This document shows, in pieces, positions 49,848 through 57,921 of a stretch of 64,000 bases of DNA (position 1 is the stretch's first letter; each line of letters begins with the position of its first letter). Origin of the DNA: an uncultured Collinsella sp. (GTDB lineage Bacteria; Actinomycetota; Coriobacteriia; Coriobacteriales; Coriobacteriaceae); assembly GCA_900768435.1 (NCBI GenBank), contig CAAGCW010000028.1, positions 16,053 through 80,052 of the forward strand, given 5' to 3'. The notes below the pieces were generated by a model that saw only the letters and a program-made list of their open reading frames with translations, did not search any database and had not been told where the DNA came from. The translations under genes and the position numbers were made by a program.

Positions 49848-50933
49848 TTACAGCGCAAAGGCGTCGATGTCGCCCCAGTGGCGGCGCAGCGTGATGGCGG
49901 CAGCGGGCTCGGTGTTGTCGAAGACGACCGACCACTGCGTGTTGCTGGTGATGTCTTCCGGATTGGGCTCTTGCGCCGCAGCGCGTAGGGCCTTCCAAGC
50001 GACTGCCTCGTCTTGGGCACCGACATGGGCGTCAAGGACATCGGCGATTGCGACGGCGCGCTCCTTACCATGGCCCAGCTCGCCATTCTTTTGGTTGGGC
50101 AGCACTTCGTCGCCATAGCAGGCGTAGAAGTTCGTAACCTGGCGTACGGGCGTCGCCTTGCATGCACGGTCGGGATCGCGCGGATCCCACTCCACCACCC
50201 GCGCGTCACCGGCGGCGTCGTTGATAAAGAAGTGGTAATCGCGTCCTGCCATGGCGTGCATGTCGTAGGCGGAAAGCAGGTCGACAGCCTCCTGCGTGGT
50301 GGCCGCGCGGTCGAGCACCAGACGGATGGCGAGCGAGGTATTGATGACGGGGCGTTGCGTGTCCTGGTCACAGGGCTTGGAATCCAGGGTGAGTACGGCA
50401 ACGGACACGCCGCATTCGTTAACACCGTCGAGCTGGGCAAACGGGCCCATGAGTGCGGCGACGCGTCCGGCGACGGAGTCAAGCGGAGTGTTATCGCCCA
50501 GGTTGTTGAGGGCGGCAAATCCGATGGAGGCATAGCCGCCGCGTGGGTGATTGCGCACCAGCAGCGCCGAGGTGTCGTCCTTAAAGTCGTAATTGCGACC
50601 GGTGCGCACACGGCGTTCGGCATCTACAGCGACAAAAGCGCTGCAGGCAAACTGGGGCGCCTGGACATGTGCCGGCACACCGGGCAGCACCTGCGCCACC
50701 ACGGCATCGATGTAGGCCTGGTCGTCGCGTACGCCGGCGGCGATGATGCGATCAAGATCGTAGTCGTAGGCGATGTCGATTGCGTACAGGTCATAGCCAT
50801 CCGCGTAGCCGGTCAAGCGTTTGAGCGACGCGGCGGACTTGATTTGCTTGTGATAAACGATACCGGTGGCAGCGGCAAGGCCGACGGCGACACCCGCGAC
50901 ACCGCAGGCGATGGCAATGTTACGTGGCTTCAT
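49848..50933 (-). CDS. Membrane-anchored linear amide C-N hydrolase (Ntn type)
   Basis: A 361-aa protein. Residues 7-28 form a signal anchor. The choloylglycine hydrolase/acid ceramidase-like fold is suggested by FACSAFVAVDAERRVRTGRNYDFK, where Cys at about 97 would be the nucleophile, plus GVNECGVSVAVLTL and the later NDAAGDARVVEWD. In this superfamily the Cys usually becomes N-terminal after pro-peptide removal, so residues 1-96 may be processed, or the Cys may act internally. Bile-salt or N-acyl amide hydrolysis is possible for a gut bacterium, but the substrate is not shown by sequence. Confidence 0.75.
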   Translation of the reverse strand: MKPRNIAIACGVAGVAVGLAAATGIVYHKQIKSAASLKRLTGYADGYDLYAIDIAYDYDLDRIIAAGVRDDQAYIDAVVAQVLPGVPAHVQAPQFACSAFVAVDAERRVRTGRNYDFKDDTSALLVRNHPRGGYASIGFAALNNLGDNTPLDSVAGRVAALMGPFAQLDGVNECGVSVAVLTLDSKPCDQDTQRPVINTSLAIRLVLDRAATTQEAVDLLSAYDMHAMAGRDYHFFINDAAGDARVVEWDPRDPDRACKATPVRQVTNFYACYGDEVLPNQKNGELGHGKERAVAIADVLDAHVGAQDEAVAWKALRAAAQEPNPEDITSNTQWSVVFDNTEPAAAITLRRHWGDIDAFAL

Positions 50934-51094
50934 GACGGCTCCTCTCGTCCTGTTAGCGCAATTGTCGCAAAAGGAGCGCGGGCATGATGGCTCAACTTGG
51001 TGAGCGGCGCGGAATTAAGCACGGAATGAAGAGTGCGGCGCTGGCGTGGCGGGGTATGCTGGAGGGGACCATCAACCCAGCGAAAGGGGAGAGC

Positions 51095-52480
51095 ATGACG
51101 GATCAGGAAACGATCGAGCGCGTGCACGTGACGGCCGACGATATCGAGGCCGCCAACGACCTTATCGACTTTATCGAGGCATGCCCCAGCATGTTCCATA
51201 CGGCGGCGACCATTATGGCCGAACTCGACGAGGCAGGCTTTACCTACCTGCCCGAGAACGCGGCGTGGGATATCGAGCCGGGCGGGCGTTATTACACGCA
51301 GCGCAACACCTCGAGCGTTATCGCCTTTAAGGTGGGCGAGGACCTGGCCGCTACGTGGGGCGAGGACGGCGTTGCCGGTGACTATCATTTTCAGCTCACG
51401 GCGTCGCACAGCGATTCGCCGACGTTTAAGGTCAAGGCCGTGCCCGAGCTCGACGGCGCGGGCGAGACGCTGCGCCTGAACACCGAGGCCTACGGCGGCA
51501 TGATCGACTACACCTGGTTCGATCGCCCGCTGGCGCTCGCGGGCCGCGTGCTGGTGCGCGAGGGTGACCGCATTGAGAGCCGCCTGCTTGCCACCGAGCG
51601 CGAGGTCGCTATTATCCCGAGCCTTGCCATCCATATGAACCGTGGCGTCAACGAGGGCTTTGCTCCCAGCCGAGCCGTTGACCTGTGCCCGCTCATCAGC
51701 GCCGGTGACCTTAAGCAGGGTGACTTCGATGCCCTGATCGCTGACGAATTGGACGTTGAGCCTGAGCAGATCCTGGGCCGCGATCTGTTCCTGGTCAATC
51801 GTCAGGATGCACGCATCTGGGGCTGGGCCGACGAGTTTATCTCGACGCCCAAGCTCGACGACCTGGCCTGCGCCTACACCTCGCTGCAGGCATTTTTGGG
51901 TGCCGAGAACGCGCACGACGTTTCGGTCTTCTGCTGCTTTGATAATGAGGAGGTTGGCTCCGAGACCAAGCAGGGCGCCATGTCGACGTTCTTGGCCGAC
52001 GCGCTGCGCCGCATTAACGGATCGCTGGGCTTTGACGACGAGTCGTACCATCGCGCACTTGCCGCCTCGATGCTTGTAAGCTGCGACAATGCACATGCCG
52101 TGCACCCCAACCACGCCGAGAAGTGCGATGCCCGCAATCAGGTGGTGCTCAACGGCGGCATCGTCATCAAGGAGGCAGCCAACCAGCACTATTGCACCGA
52201 TGCCTTTAGCCGCGCGGTGTTCCAGGCCATCTGCGATGACGCCGACGTGCCCACGCAGGCCTTTGCCAACAAGAGCGATATGGCCGGCGGCTCTACGCTC
52301 GGCAATCTGTCCAATATGCAGGCGAGCATGCATGCCGTGGACGTGGGCCTGCCGCAGCTTGCCATGCACTCGAGCTACGAGACCGGCGGCGTGCGCGACG
52401 TAATGTACGCCATCCGCGCCCTCACCGCCTTCTACGAGCGAAACCTAACCATCAACGGCGCCGAAAGTGTGGAGCTCTAA
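51095..52480 (+). CDS. M18 family aminopeptidase
   Basis: A 461-aa metallopeptidase from the ATG at 51095, behind AAAGGGGAGAGC. Family motifs are TASHSDSPTFKVK (first metal His/Asp) near residue 105, CCFDNEEVGS (Glu pair) near 283 and the C-terminal AMHSSYETGGVRD with metal His. M18 enzymes remove N-terminal acidic or other residues and form large dodecamers. A longer in-frame start at 50984 lacks a ribosome site. The gene is divergent from the Ntn hydrolase gene. A family C palindrome starts directly at its stop codon and a terminator follows. Confidence 0.93.
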   Translation: MTDQETIERVHVTADDIEAANDLIDFIEACPSMFHTAATIMAELDEAGFTYLPENAAWDIEPGGRYYTQRNTSSVIAFKVGEDLAATWGEDGVAGDYHFQLTASHSDSPTFKVKAVPELDGAGETLRLNTEAYGGMIDYTWFDRPLALAGRVLVREGDRIESRLLATEREVAIIPSLAIHMNRGVNEGFAPSRAVDLCPLISAGDLKQGDFDALIADELDVEPEQILGRDLFLVNRQDARIWGWADEFISTPKLDDLACAYTSLQAFLGAENAHDVSVFCCFDNEEVGSETKQGAMSTFLADALRRINGSLGFDDESYHRALAASMLVSCDNAHAVHPNHAEKCDARNQVVLNGGIVIKEAANQHYCTDAFSRAVFQAICDDADVPTQAFANKSDMAGGSTLGNLSNMQASMHAVDVGLPQLAMHSSYETGGVRDVMYAIRALTAFYERNLTINGAESVEL

Positions 52481-52522
52481 AACCTGCCAAAAAGGGACAG
52501 GTTCATTTTGGCAGGTTTTATC
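52481..52522 (+). repeat. Family C palindrome, copy 7
   Basis: AACCTGCCAAAAAG, GGACAGGTTCA and TTTTGGCAGGTTTTATC directly follow the M18 peptidase TAA. The arms are perfect; one loop base differs from the consensus. Confidence 0.85.
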
Positions 52523-52566
52523 TGGGCGAATGCAAAGGGTGAAACCGAACTGGATTGGTGATGCGT

Positions 52567-52602
52567 AGCCGCCGAGGTGCAATGTGCCTCGGCGGCTTTT
52601 TG
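52567..52602 (+). terminator. Intrinsic terminator after the M18 peptidase
   Basis: An AGCCGCCGAGG and CCTCGGCGGCT stem has a 9-base loop and is followed by TTTT. Its presence about 45 bases after the family C hairpin argues that family C alone is not the main terminator here. Confidence 0.85.
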
Positions 52603-52630
52603 TGTACAGAGTACGGCTGATGCTTGTAAG

Positions 52631-52671
52631 TGCTTTACATGCTTTACGTATCTACCATAGTATTTTATGAT
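52631..52671 (+). promoter_or_regulatory. Promoter of the toxin-antitoxin operon
   Basis: TTTACG (52643-52648) and TATGAT (52666-52671) are spaced by exactly 17 bp. TGCTTTAC is directly repeated at 52631-52638 and 52640-52647, overlapping the -35 box, a likely antitoxin-binding site. Confidence 0.65.
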
Positions 52672-52696
52672 AGTTTTGAAGTACTAAGGAGGGGTT

Positions 52697-53077
52697 ATGA
52701 CCACAACCGCCGCTCAGATCAACGTACGTCTCGATGCCGATCTTAAAAGAAGTGGGGACGCCGCTCTCTCCAAGGCCGGTATGACGCCGAGCCAAGCGGT
52801 GCGAGCGCTCTGGCAGCTTGCAGCGTCGCTGGCCGATCGCCCCGGTGCGCTCGAGGATATCCTGCTGCCCAGTCGTGCCCGGGCGGAACAGCGCGAGCGC
52901 GAAAAGGCCGCCAAACGTAAGCTCGAGCTCATGGATCAGGGGTCGAAGCTGTTCGCTGCCGCTTGCCGTGAGTCGGGAATCGATATGGTCAAGGCTCAGC
53001 CATCGGACGACGAAGAGCTCAAACGGAATGCCTATGCGGATCGCTATGGCGAGGAGATGAGCTGGCTCTATGAGTGA
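52697..53077 (+). CDS. RelB/DinJ-type antitoxin with ribbon-helix-helix domain
   Basis: A 126-aa protein. The N-terminal AAQINVRLDADLKRSGDAAL and GMTPSQAVRALWQL (residues 5-45) match the RelB/DinJ ribbon-helix-helix that binds DNA as a dimer. A charged, Lys/Glu/Arg-rich helix follows (65-90), then a tail likely to wrap the toxin. It is longer than typical DinJ (about 86 aa). It overlaps the PIN toxin gene by eight bases. The start follows AAGGAGGGGTT, a strong site as expected for an antitoxin made in excess. Confidence 0.85.
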   Translation: MTTTAAQINVRLDADLKRSGDAALSKAGMTPSQAVRALWQLAASLADRPGALEDILLPSRARAEQREREKAAKRKLELMDQGSKLFAAACRESGIDMVKAQPSDDEELKRNAYADRYGEEMSWLYE

Positions 53078-53561
53078 GACTCCAAAGCGCATCTTGGTTG
53101 ACACCAACGTGTGGCTCGATTACTTCATTCCCTCACGACGTGGTCGTTCGGTGGCGATTGAGTTTTTACGCGATGCATGCACGGCGCAGGTGGATTTGCT
53201 GTATGCGGCGACATCGTCCAAAGACCTGTTCTATTTGATTTCAAGCGAACATAAGGCATGGTATCGGCGAGAGCACGGTTCGCTTTCCCAGAATGCCGCT
53301 GCGGCAGCGACATCGCTTGCATGGGATTGTCTTAGCGTGTTGTCGCAGCTTGCCACGCCAGTGCCCTGTGACCTGAGCGACATATGGATGGCGAGCAGGC
53401 AGCGTGAGCTCCATAGCGATTACGAAGACGATTTAATCATTGCGGCAGCGATACGCGCTCAAGCAGATCTACTGGTCACCAACGATGTCAAGCTCTGTTC
53501 GCATGCGCCCGTCGCAGCAATGAGTGTAGAAGACGCAAAAAATTACTTAGCAACGCTCTAG
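53070..53561 (+). CDS. PIN-domain toxin (putative ribonuclease)
   Basis: A 163-aa PIN-domain protein. The acidic active-site residues are in ILVDTNVWLDYF (Asp near 10), a central Glu in the VAIEFLRD region, DYEDDLIIAAAI near 117 and LVTNDVKLC near 136. PIN toxins cleave RNA, often tRNA or mRNA. Pairing a RelB/DinJ-like antitoxin with a PIN toxin is less common than VapB or Phd partners, so this is a hybrid-type module. Translation is coupled to the antitoxin by an eight-base overlap. Confidence 0.85.
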   Translation: MSETPKRILVDTNVWLDYFIPSRRGRSVAIEFLRDACTAQVDLLYAATSSKDLFYLISSEHKAWYRREHGSLSQNAAAAATSLAWDCLSVLSQLATPVPCDLSDIWMASRQRELHSDYEDDLIIAAAIRAQADLLVTNDVKLCSHAPVAAMSVEDAKNYLATL

Positions 53562-53580
53562 CAATTTGAAGATCCCGCAG

Positions 53581-53792
53581 GTCGAATAAAAGTCAGCGAA
53601 TGCCCCCAGGCAGGGCCGCGCCAGCCAGTCCCTACAGGTCGAATAAAAGTCAGCGAGAGCCCGCCGTTTGAGCCAAGGTGCCGTGAAATGAAAAGGCGCT
53701 GACCTTCTGGTCGCGCCTTTGAAATTGAACGGCAGATTGGCCAAACGGCGGGCTCGCAGCGTCGACCGGTCCGCCGTTCGTTAGAACGGCGG
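53581..53792 (-). repeat. Family A structured element, copy 3, with duplicated flank
   Basis: The outer stem GAGCCCGCCGTTTG (53657-53670) pairs with 53742-53755 apart from one base. CAAGGTGCC (53674-53682) and GGCAGATTG (53731-53739) are the conserved strands. The apical hairpin (53693-53719) has GACC-TTCT-GGTC with a bulged T. CCGCCGTTC/GAACGGCGG (53771-53792) lies four bases after the 2-hydroxyacid dehydrogenase stop. GTCGAATAAAAGTCAGCGA occurs at 53581 and again at 53640. Confidence 0.75.
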
Positions 53793-53796
53793 AACC

Positions 53797-54732
53797 CTAA
53801 TGCTCAATCCAGCAGCGCAGGGTCTCGCCAGCTTGCAAGTGGCGTAGGTTCTCCGCGGCAATGTCGACCACATTGTTGAGCGTAGCCTCCAAGTGGAACC
53901 AGCCCGAGACATGCGGCGTGATGAGCATGTTGGGCGCATCCCACAGTGGGCTTGTCTCAGGCAGCGGCTCGGGGTCGGTGACGTCGACCGCAGCACCGGC
54001 AAGGTGCCCGGACTCGAGTGCCGCAACCAAGTCGTCGGCGACCACAAGATCGCCGCGGCCGCCGTTGGCAAAGAAGGCGCCCGGTTTCATCGCGGCGAAG
54101 AACTCGGCGTTCGCCAGGCCGCGGGTCTCGGGTGTGCTGGGCATAAAGGATGCGACGATGTCAGCCTCGGCCAGGCGCTCGGGGAGGGCGTCCATGCCGT
54201 CCATGTCCTCAAACACGATGGGGTAGACGAGCGGATGACGCTTGATACCGCGGACGTGCGCGCCCATGCTGCGGCAGAGCGTGGCAAAGTGGCCGCCGAT
54301 ATCGCCCGCGCCCAGCACCAGCACGTTGGCGTTTTTGAGCGAGGTGACCGGACCTAAATCCTCCCAGCGATGCTTGCGCTGCAAGTCGTGATAGCCGGGC
54401 AGGCGCTTGATCATGGAAAGGACCATGGCAAACATGTGCTCGCTCACGGCCTGGCCATAGGCACCCACCGAGCAGGAAAGCTTAGCGTCGGCTGGCACGG
54501 TGCCGGCGGCCAAGTAATCGTCATAGCCGGCGGTCTGTAATTGCAACAGCTGGAGATGCTCGCATGCCGTGAGCATGCCAGGGTCGATGTTGCCCAAGAT
54601 CACGTCCGCATCGGCGACCTGCTTGCGCGTGGCGGCGTCGGAGCTCGTGTAGATAAAGTCCTCGCCCGGAGCGCTCGACTCAAGAATTGCGCGATGGCGG
54701 TCATTGACGGGCAGCAAAACCAGAATGTTCAC
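53797..54732 (-). CDS. D-isomer-specific 2-hydroxyacid dehydrogenase
   Basis: A 311-aa NAD-dependent oxidoreductase. The Rossmann motif VLVLGAGDIGGHFA is near residue 137. The conserved catalytic segments are an Arg in ANGGRGDLVVADDL near 225, Glu in TDPEPLPETSPLW near 253 and His in NMLITPHVSG near 272. Family members reduce 2-keto acids such as pyruvate, hydroxypyruvate or phenylpyruvate; the exact substrate is unknown. It is a single gene on the minus strand, with a family A element as its 3' end and a family C element in its upstream region. Confidence 0.88.
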   Translation of the reverse strand: MNILVLLPVNDRHRAILESSAPGEDFIYTSSDAATRKQVADADVILGNIDPGMLTACEHLQLLQLQTAGYDDYLAAGTVPADAKLSCSVGAYGQAVSEHMFAMVLSMIKRLPGYHDLQRKHRWEDLGPVTSLKNANVLVLGAGDIGGHFATLCRSMGAHVRGIKRHPLVYPIVFEDMDGMDALPERLAEADIVASFMPSTPETRGLANAEFFAAMKPGAFFANGGRGDLVVADDLVAALESGHLAGAAVDVTDPEPLPETSPLWDAPNMLITPHVSGWFHLEATLNNVVDIAAENLRHLQAGETLRCWIEH

Positions 54733-54751
54733 AAACAGTCCTCTCCGCTTG

Positions 54752-54792
54752 ACCTACCAAAAAGGGACAGGTTTATTTTGGCAGGTTTTATC
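54752..54792 (+). repeat. Family C palindrome, copy 8
   Basis: ACCTACCAAAAAG, GGACAGGTTTA and TTTTGGCAGGTTTTATC, with one arm mismatch. It lies between the 2-hydroxyacid dehydrogenase start and the map terminator, not at a stop codon in its own orientation. Confidence 0.85.
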
Positions 54793-54805
54793 AGGCAAAA
54801 CGTTC

Positions 54806-54853
54806 AAATAAAAACGCCGGATGCAAGACGGGCGTGCCCGTCAGCATCCGGCG
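54806..54853 (-). terminator. Intrinsic terminator after map
   Basis: On the minus strand, CGCCGGATGC pairs with GCATCCGGCG, with an inner GACGGGC/GCCCGTC helix, followed by TTTTTATTT. It lies ten bases after the map stop. Confidence 0.85.
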
Positions 54854-54862
54854 CATCTACAG

Positions 54863-55750
54863 CTACCAGCTGAGCAGTTCGTAGCCGTCCTCGGTCACCA
54901 CGAGCTGTACCTCGCACTGGGCCGAATCGCTACCGTCCTTGGTGCGCACGCACCAGCCATCGCCCTTGCTGATCTTAATGTCGGGCGCTCCGGCGTTGAC
55001 CATGGGCTCGATGGTAAAGACCATGCCCGGGGCCATGATGGTGTCCACATCGGGTGCCTCGGTGGTAAAGCCCACAAATGGGTCCTCGTGGAACTCCTTG
55101 CCAATGCCGTGTCCGCCGTACTCGCGCACCACACTAAAGCCGGCGTCCTCGACGGTCTTTTGCACTGCCTCGGCCATAACGGACAACGGCAGCCATGGCT
55201 TGACGGCCGCCAGACCCGCCTCCACGCTGGCGCGGGTGACGTCGACCAGGCGCTGGCGCTCGGCCGAGACCTCGCCGATGCAGAACATGCGGCTCGAATC
55301 ACTAAAGTAACCGTCCAAGATCGTGGAGCAGTCTACGTTGATGATGTCGCCCTCGTGCAGCACATCCGCATCGCAGGGGATACCGTGGCAGACGACGTCG
55401 TTGATCGAGGTGCACACGCTCTTGGGATAGCCCTCGTAGTTAAGGTCGGCCGGCGTGCCACCGTGCTCGACGGTGTAGTCGTAGATCATCTGGTCGATCT
55501 GGTTGGTGGTCATGCCTGCGGCGATATGCTCGCCCACATAATCGAGCACGCCCACGTTGATGGCTGCCGAGCGCTTGATGCCCTCGATATCGGCGGGAGT
55601 CTTGTAGAGCGTGCGAGGCAGAACCTCCCAGCCCTCTTCCCACAAGCGTTCGAGGCGCTCATCAAAGGCGCTATGGCATTTCTTGTATTTCTTGCCGCTG
55701 CCGCACCAGCAAGCGTCGTTGCGGCCGGGCACGGGTCCTTTGTCATACAT
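54863..55750 (-). CDS. map: Methionine aminopeptidase with N-terminal SEC-C zinc motif
   Basis: A 295-aa type I methionine aminopeptidase that removes the initiator Met. An N-terminal SEC-C motif, GRNDACWCGSGKKYKKCH, should bind zinc and dock to the ribosome or SecB-like partners. The pita-bread fold follows, with metal ligands in VDCSTILDGYFSDSSR (two Asp), GGHGIGKEFHEDP (His), TIEPM (Glu) and QCEVQLVVT (Glu). The SEC-C extension is known in some actinobacterial and clostridial enzymes. It is a single gene, with a strong terminator and a family D hairpin upstream. Confidence 0.93.
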   Translation of the reverse strand: MYDKGPVPGRNDACWCGSGKKYKKCHSAFDERLERLWEEGWEVLPRTLYKTPADIEGIKRSAAINVGVLDYVGEHIAAGMTTNQIDQMIYDYTVEHGGTPADLNYEGYPKSVCTSINDVVCHGIPCDADVLHEGDIINVDCSTILDGYFSDSSRMFCIGEVSAERQRLVDVTRASVEAGLAAVKPWLPLSVMAEAVQKTVEDAGFSVVREYGGHGIGKEFHEDPFVGFTTEAPDVDTIMAPGMVFTIEPMVNAGAPDIKISKGDGWCVRTKDGSDSAQCEVQLVVTEDGYELLSW

Positions 55751-55802
55751 GGCTAACTTCCTTTCATTCGCAGCTAGTATAGCCCGCCCACGCGTCCATA
55801 AA

Positions 55803-55869
55803 AGTTGCGGTGATATAGTTCCGATTTAAGCGGTTTAACAGCACAAATAGGAACTATATCACCGAAACT
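55803..55869. repeat. Intergenic hairpin family D, copy 2
   Basis: AGTTGCGGTGATATAGTTCC (from 55803) pairs with GGAACTATATCACCGAAACT (ending 55869), with one mismatch. The outer part is shared with 47201-47271 while the inner arms (AGTTCC here, GGACTGTTT there) differ but remain paired. Confidence 0.75.
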
Positions 55870-55909
55870 GATGGGGCGGGATGACGGCACTAGCTGCTGC
55901 GTGGTTTTG

Positions 55910-56686
55910 CTAGTAGCTCACCTGGCAGGGGATGCCGAGGGCTTGGACGCGCGCGGCAATGGCGTCGAGCACCTCAGGCGCCGCTTTGGCAAGGCCGGCG
56001 ACCGGTGTCTCGCGCGCCACCGTGTAGATGGTCGCTTCTTGTGGGCGAATGCGCTCAAGCGCCGCGAGCCAGGGGGCAACGTACTCCTCGCCGGTGTTGT
56101 CGATGAGCTTGCCCTGATACTTACCGGTCAAAAAGATCGTCTGGATAATAACGTGACCGTCAAAGCTTGCGAACGTCTCAATCTGGTGCTCGACGTCGTA
56201 GGGGCCAACAGGCTGGTCGAGCAGCTGGATAAACGCCGGGTCGACGGTATCGAGCTTAAGAATGTTGTCGTCGACCATCATGAGCGCGTCGTGCACCTCG
56301 GGGCGGTCGGCGCGCGTGCCGTTGGAGAGCACGGCGATCTTGGAGTTTGGGACAAGCTCGTCGCGCAGTGCGACGGCACCGGCAATGGCCTGCGGAAACT
56401 CCGGTGCGGCGGTGGGCTCGCCGTTGCCTGCGAAGGTGATCACATCGGGGAGCTCGCCCTCGGCTGCCATCTCGCGCAGCTTTGCCTCGAGTGCATCGAG
56501 CACCACGGCAGCCGTGTTATACGGCTCGTGGCAGGGGCGCTCGGCGTTGAGGCCGTTTTCGCAGTAAATGCAGTCGAACGTGCAGATTTTGCCGCTGGCC
56601 GGCATCATGTTGACGCCGAGCGAGAGACCAAGGCGACGGCTGCGAACGGGTCCAAAGATGGGGCTGGCATTCAAAAATGTAGACAT
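55910..56686 (-). CDS. Radical SAM protein
   Basis: A 258-aa protein from the ATG at 56686, with AGGAG nine bases upstream (ATG at 56692 is closer to the site and less likely). The cluster motif is CTFDCIYCENG (CxxxCxxC) near residue 34, followed by FAGNGEPTAAPEFPQ, the usual SAM-contacting GE motif. N-terminal PIFGPVRSRRLGLSLGVNM is typical of the COG0731-like group related to wyosine-synthesis enzymes. The reaction is unknown. It has no SPASM or auxiliary-cluster domain, and no obvious peptide substrate lies nearby. Confidence 0.82.
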   Translation of the reverse strand: MSTFLNASPIFGPVRSRRLGLSLGVNMMPASGKICTFDCIYCENGLNAERPCHEPYNTAAVVLDALEAKLREMAAEGELPDVITFAGNGEPTAAPEFPQAIAGAVALRDELVPNSKIAVLSNGTRADRPEVHDALMMVDDNILKLDTVDPAFIQLLDQPVGPYDVEHQIETFASFDGHVIIQTIFLTGKYQGKLIDNTGEEYVAPWLAALERIRPQEATIYTVARETPVAGLAKAAPEVLDAIAARVQALGIPCQVSY

Positions 56687-56911
56687 AGGCATATGCTCCT
56701 CAAGACTATTGCGCCTAAGCATAGCATCGGCTCCAAAGCGAGGCGCGGGCTCTTGCTTTACAAGTTTCGTTTTTTCACGTCGCTCATGATGCCGTGCCAT
56801 GAAAAGCCTCGGGTCGGGTACAGTTAATCTGTTAACAAGGCGTAAAGCAATGCGGGTCCATCCAACCGTGCTGACGTGCAACTGGATGAGCATTGATAAT
56901 GGGGGCACAAC

Positions 56912-57709
56912 ATGGATTTTACGGTCGAGAATGCGGGCACCACGATTGCCTGTCGCGAATATGCCGGCCCGGATGTGTCGCCTGATACTCCTGCCTTGGT
57001 GTGCGTGCACGGCGCTTGTGTCGACGGTACATTTTTCGACGGAATCGCTTGTGAGCTCAGCCGCAACTACCGCGTAATTGCCTACGACCGCCGCGGCTGT
57101 GGTGGCAGCAGCGATGCGGCAGACGGCAGCTATGATCTTGCCGCTCAGGCCGCCGATCTGCAAGCCGTGATCGAACACGTTGGCGCTCCGACAAATGTGC
57201 TTGCGCACAGCGCCGGTACGTTGGTGGCGCTGGAGCTTCTTCGTACCGAACCCCACCTCGTCGACCGTGCGATTCTGCATGAGCCGGCTGTGTCGGCCGA
57301 AGGCGTCGGCATGGGCGCAGCTCCGGTTTTGCTCGATATGATTGCGGCTGGAAAGGTTTCAAGGGCGCTCCGGCTTTTCTTGGGAGCCCTCGGCGACTTG
57401 GACCCCGAGGCTCCTGGAACGACCGAAGCGGAAGCCAAGCATGCCCTGCGCAACGGCCGCAGTTTCATGGCAAACGAATACGGGATTACTATGACCTGCG
57501 TTCCCGATTGGGATAGCGTTCGCGCGTCAAAAACGGTGGCCGCCGTGCTCCTGGGCGAGCTCTCGATTGGCACGCCCCGCGAGGCTGGCACGCGAGCGGC
57601 TGCCGAATATCTCGATTGCCCTCTCGTGACGATCCCGGGCGCGCATAACGGTCTGCGCGATCGCCCCGTTACGGCGGCAAACGCCGTTCGCGATGTCTTG
57701 GAGCGTTAG
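56912..57709 (+). CDS. Alpha/beta hydrolase
   Basis: A 265-aa hydrolase. VCVHGACVDGTFFDG supplies the oxyanion HG motif near residue 34, AYDRRGCGGSS follows, and the nucleophile elbow is LAHSAGTLVAL near residue 96 (A-H-S-A-G rather than the common GxSxG). A late His in IPGAHNGLRD near 248 is the probable catalytic base. The substrate is unknown; esterases and C-C hydrolases share this form. It is divergent from the radical SAM gene, with 225 bp between starts. The gap 57710-57921 downstream holds nothing I can identify. Confidence 0.85.
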   Translation: MDFTVENAGTTIACREYAGPDVSPDTPALVCVHGACVDGTFFDGIACELSRNYRVIAYDRRGCGGSSDAADGSYDLAAQAADLQAVIEHVGAPTNVLAHSAGTLVALELLRTEPHLVDRAILHEPAVSAEGVGMGAAPVLLDMIAAGKVSRALRLFLGALGDLDPEAPGTTEAEAKHALRNGRSFMANEYGITMTCVPDWDSVRASKTVAAVLLGELSIGTPREAGTRAAAEYLDCPLVTIPGAHNGLRDRPVTAANAVRDVLER

Positions 57710-57921
57710 CACGCTCGATGACCTGCGGGGAGGGGGGACTGCTAGCGTTTCGTCATTGTTAACGAATGCGCCCATAACCGCGCGCCCGCGGCTCCATTAC
57801 CGCCGTTTGCCAGGTCATAAAAATGTAACGATAATCGCGCGTTTGCCTGCAGTTGTTAGATGTTACCCTTGTACCATTTGATATGCACCGTTGCCGTGCG
57901 TAACGATAGAAAGGGCCCCAT

